Positions 5,315 to 8,164 of a DNA stretch of 8,164 nucleotides are shown here, piece by piece. The position numbers were made by a program, and so were the translations under genes. Within the stretch, counting starts at the first letter, position 1. Every line of letters begins with the position of its first letter. Below the pieces are notes generated by a model. That model had not been told where the DNA came from and made no database searches. It was given only the letters and a program-made list of their open reading frames with translations. Source of the DNA: an uncultured Clostridia bacterium (GTDB lineage Bacteria; Bacillota; Clostridia; TANB77; CAG-508); contig CANRFE010000059.1 in NCBI GenBank assembly GCA_947629805.1, positions 1-8,164 on the forward strand, given 5' to 3'.

Positions 5315-7784
5315 ATGAGAAAAATAGAACTACTTTCTCCTGTACGGAGATTTTGAATGTTTAAGAGCTGCTGTACAAAATGGCGCAGATAGTGTCTATT
5401 TTGGTGCTTCTAATTTTAATGCTCGAGCATCAGCTAACAACTTTGACCTAACCAATTTGAAAAAAGCAATTGCTTATGCAAAATTACGAAATGTAAAAAC
5501 CCATTTAACCTTAAACACTTTAATTAAAGATTCTGAATTTGAAGAAGCTATTTTACTTGCAAAAAAAGCTTACGAATTTGGCATTGATGCTATTATTGTA
5601 CAAGATTTAGGGTTGGCTCGCTATTTAATTGAAAATTTTTGTGATCTTCCTATTCACGCAAGTACACAAATGACTATTCATAATTTAGAAGGCGTGCTAG
5701 CAGCAGAAAAACTAGGCTTTCAAAGAGTTGTATTATCGCGCGAATTATCCTTAGAAGAAATTTCTTATATTTGCGCTCATACCAATATAGAAATTGAAAC
5801 TTTTATTCATGGTGCTCTTTGTATTTCTTATTCTGGACAATGTCTATTTTCTAGTATGGTTGGTGGTCGTTCTGGTAATCGTGGACGTTGTGCTCAACCT
5901 TGTAGACTTCCTTATGAATTGGTTTGTCATTCTTCTTTAGAAAAAAACGCACCATTAGGAACCGATTATGCTAAAGAAAATAATGCGAAAGGATATTTAT
6001 TAAGTACAAGAGATTTATGTGCTTTAAGTTATATTCCCCAATTAATTAAAGCTGGTGTCATGTGTTTTAAAATAGAAGGTAGAATGAAAAATCCAGAATA
6101 TGTAGCAACGGTTACCCGCATTTATCGAAAATATATTGACTTGGCACTTTCTAATGAACCTTACCAAATAGATAAAAAAGATATAGAAGAACTTGCACAA
6201 GTGTTTAACCGTGGGAACTTTTCTTGTGGACATTTAGATAATAAAGCAAACCAATCTCTTGTTTTCCCTGAAAAGCCAAATCATGTAGGAATTTACATTG
6301 GACATATTGCAAATTTAAAACCCAATAAAGGGCATGTTCTAGTGCATTTAACCGACTGTTTATCTTTAGGAGATACCATTCAATTTGAAAAAGAGTCCAC
6401 AAAATATACCGTTTCCGAACTTATGGTAAAAGGAAAAAATGTGCCTTCTGCTTGTGCCAAAAAGTTTGTAGAAATTGGAAGAATGAAAGGTAATCTGCAT
6501 ATTGGTGATAAAATTTATCGTTTTCATTCTAAAGAATTGTCCAATTTTGCGAAAAACTCTTACCAAGAAGAACATAAAAAAATAGATTTATCTGCTAGTA
6601 TTACCTTAAAAAAAGGAGAACCCATCCAACTTAGTGTTTCTACTCTGCCTACTAGCAATCCTTTATTTCAGGATATTCATGTTACTTTTTCTTCTTCTGT
6701 CATTCCCATAGAAGCTAAATCCAGACCAATTGAAAAGGAAAGAATTCTTTTACAATTAAATAAAACTACCGATACTATTTTCTCTTTTGCTCACATAGAG
6801 GTATTCTTAGAAGAAAATTTATTTTTACCTTCTATTAAAGTATTAAATGAACTAAGACGAAATGCTTTAGAAGAAATATACTATATAGCACAAAGTAGAC
6901 TAGTGAGAAAATCTCCTCCTCTTATGGAAGATACAAACATACGAAAAGAAAATAAGAAAAAAGGAAAAAAGAGTATTTCCCTTTTACTAAATCTTCTAAA
7001 CGAAAAGGAAGACTATACCAAATTAAAAAAAGTAGATTGTGTTTACCTTCCTTTAAAATATTTTTCTAATAAGCAGTACGAAGCAACCATAAGTTCTATT
7101 TGCCATACCTTTCCTACTTATATTTATTTACCCACTATTATTAAAGCAAATTATAAAAATTTATTAAATACTGTTATTGAAAACTCTATTGATACATTTC
7201 CAATTAAAGGCTTTGTTATTTCGCATTTAGCCAATACCTTATGGATGGAAAAAATAAATGCCAAATATCCTGGTCGCTTTGCTTTTATTGGAAATTATAC
7301 CTTAAATGTTTATAATCAGAAAACAATGCAAGTACTAAAAAATTTAGGAATTCAAAAACTAACCATTTCTCCTGAATTAGATATGACCACCATTCAAAAC
7401 ATAATAGCCAATTCTCCTTGTGAACAAGAATTAATTGTATATGGAAGAACTCCTTTAATGACAATGAATTACTGTCTTCTTGGAAAAACAAATAAGTGTT
7501 ACCCTACTTGTGGTGCACGCTGTCAGGAACCAAAACAATATTTCTTAAAAGATCGACTTGGTCTTACCTTTCGTGTACTACCAGACAATATTCAAACTGT
7601 TAGCACAATTTACAATAGCAAAATCACTTCCATAGAAGGAAATCCTTTTTCTGTTTCTTCTTATCGTATAGATGCTTTAGAAGAAAATGTAGAACAATTA
7701 AATTCTATTTTGGAAACCGTATTAGCTGGTAAACGTTTAGAAGGAAAAGATTATACCAACGGCAATTTAAGTCGTGAAATATAG
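5315..7784 (+). CDS. U32-family (RlhA/TrhP-like) protein, frameshifted near the 5' end
   Basis: Long clostridial-type U32 protein, about 822 aa if one extra base near 5345 is ignored. ATG 5315 follows AGAAAGGA (5297-5304) and reads MRKIELLSPV, then hits TGA at 5354-5356. In the +1 frame from 5346 the text continues as family sequence, GDFECLRAAVQNGADSVYFG, and stays open to TAG 7784. U32 members, though called peptidases, include enzymes that hydroxylate 23S rRNA (RlhA) or tRNA uridine (TrhP) using an Fe-S cluster. Corrected residues 161-176 carry the signature ETFIHGALCISYSGQC, then GNRGRCAQPCR and STRDLC; Cys169, 176, 192, 196 and 235 are candidate ligands. KIEGRMK is at 252-258. The middle resembles the DUF3656 insert. 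A second Cys set near the C-terminus (720, 728, 732, 736) is followed by YFLKDRLGLTF. Without correction, only a TTG at 5457 lacking a ribosome site could start it, losing the first conserved strand. Either a sequencing error or a real pseudogene. Confidence 0.88.
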
Positions 7785-7802
7785 CACAAAGCAGAAAAAG
7801 GA

Positions 7803-7836
7803 AAGACACTTGCTAACTTTTGGCAAGTGTCTTCTT
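7803..7836. terminator. Bidirectional intrinsic terminator between U32 and RNHCP genes
   Basis: Arms 7803-7813 (AAGACACTTGC) and 7823-7833 (GCAAGTGTCTT) form a perfect 11-bp stem with a 9-nt loop. On the plus strand it is followed by CTTTTATG. On the minus strand it is followed by TCCTTTTTC. It serves both convergent genes, whose stops lie at 7784 (plus) and 7837 (minus). Confidence 0.85.
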
Positions 7837-8148
7837 TTATGCATGTTTTGCACTTAATTGTATTAATAAATCCATATTATCATCTTTGGCTGCTTTATTC
7901 TTTCTTTTTGCTCCACATTTTTTGCATTGAAATTGAATCACATATCCCTTCTTACTATCTAATTCTAAGCCGATTGGTTCTAATATGCCATGACAGGTTT
8001 CTTGCCTATCTCCAGGGTTTTTATCTACATGTTTGGAATGTAAACAATAGGGGCAATGATTGCGACAGGAATACCCTAACTTTTCTACCTTTCTTCCACA
8101 ATTTTCACAGATAAATTCTTCATCCATTTTGGTAAATCTTCTTTGCAT
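7837..8148 (-). CDS. RNHCP domain protein
   Basis: A 103-aa cytoplasmic protein, essentially the whole length of the RNHCP family. ATG 8148 follows AGGAGAG (8161-8155) with a 6-nt gap; an in-frame ATG seven codons later has no ribosome site. The family name motif RNHCP is at residues 29-33. Cysteines come as CENC (14, 17), CRNHCPYC (28, 32, 35), Cys52 and CKKC (75, 78), a spacing that suggests one or two structural zinc sites. PGDR (45-48) and the CHGILEPIGLEL stretch are also typical. The function of the family is unknown. No signal peptide or membrane segment is seen. The gene is alone in its orientation here, and its promoter lies beyond the right edge. Confidence 0.92.
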   Translation of the reverse strand: MQRRFTKMDEEFICENCGRKVEKLGYSCRNHCPYCLHSKHVDKNPGDRQETCHGILEPIGLELDSKKGYVIQFQCKKCGAKRKNKAAKDDNMDLLIQLSAKHA

Positions 8149-8164
8149 ACACTTCTCTCCTATT

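Noticed and set aside
5457..5459. TTG 5457 as the natural start of the U32 gene
   Set aside because: It has no ribosome site and would remove about 47 residues that match the U32 N-terminus, which are present upstream in the sequence through a 1-nt shift.
5315..7784. U32 protein as a secreted collagenase
   Set aside because: There is no signal peptide, and the conserved cysteines fit the RNA-hydroxylating, Fe-S-containing members of the family better than a protease.

Overview
The window comes from an AT-rich, low-GC Gram-positive bacterium, most likely an anaerobic member of the Clostridia, possibly an uncultured gut lineage. The evidence is strong AGGAGG-type ribosome sites, consensus sigma-A promoters, a VanW protein, a glucosaminidase with bacterial SH3 domains, dockerin and cadherin-like domains, and a long clostridial-type U32 protein. 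I cannot name the genus from the sequence alone. There is no CRISPR array, insertion sequence or phage gene.

Layout: a tRNA-Thr(CGU) on the minus strand (2-77) has a textbook promoter. A secreted SH3b-VanW protein follows on the plus strand (223-1017). Convergent to it is a two-gene minus-strand operon (4829 down to 1077). The first gene encodes a secreted glucosaminidase-like cell-wall hydrolase with three SH3b domains and a C-terminal dockerin. The second, 3 nt downstream, encodes a membrane-anchored protein with an N-terminal cohesin-like domain, one SH3b, two cadherin-like sandwiches, one transmembrane helix and an acidic cytoplasmic tail. Next comes a 53-aa Cys/Gly-rich membrane miniprotein (5183-5022, minus), then, divergently, a U32-family gene (5315-7784, plus) broken by a 1-nt frameshift near its start. 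A zinc-finger-like RNHCP protein (8148-7837, minus) closes the window.

The most interesting unit is the two-gene operon. It looks like a one-enzyme, one-cohesin surface complex: the hydrolase carries the dockerin and the adjacent membrane protein carries the putative cohesin. This resembles cellulosome docking chemistry used on the cell wall instead of plant fibre. The dockerin call is strong; the cohesin call is moderate; the interaction is inference. With the VanW protein, three neighbouring envelope proteins carry SH3b modules, so 223-4829 reads as a cell-envelope locus. The U32 gene (probable RNA hydroxylation) and the RNHCP gene are unrelated housekeeping neighbours.

Three plausible default starts are corrected here from ribosome-binding-site position: the hydrolase starts at GTG 4829 rather than TTG 4850, the miniprotein at ATG 5183 rather than 5225, and the U32 gene at ATG 5315 (through a frameshift) rather than TTG 5457.
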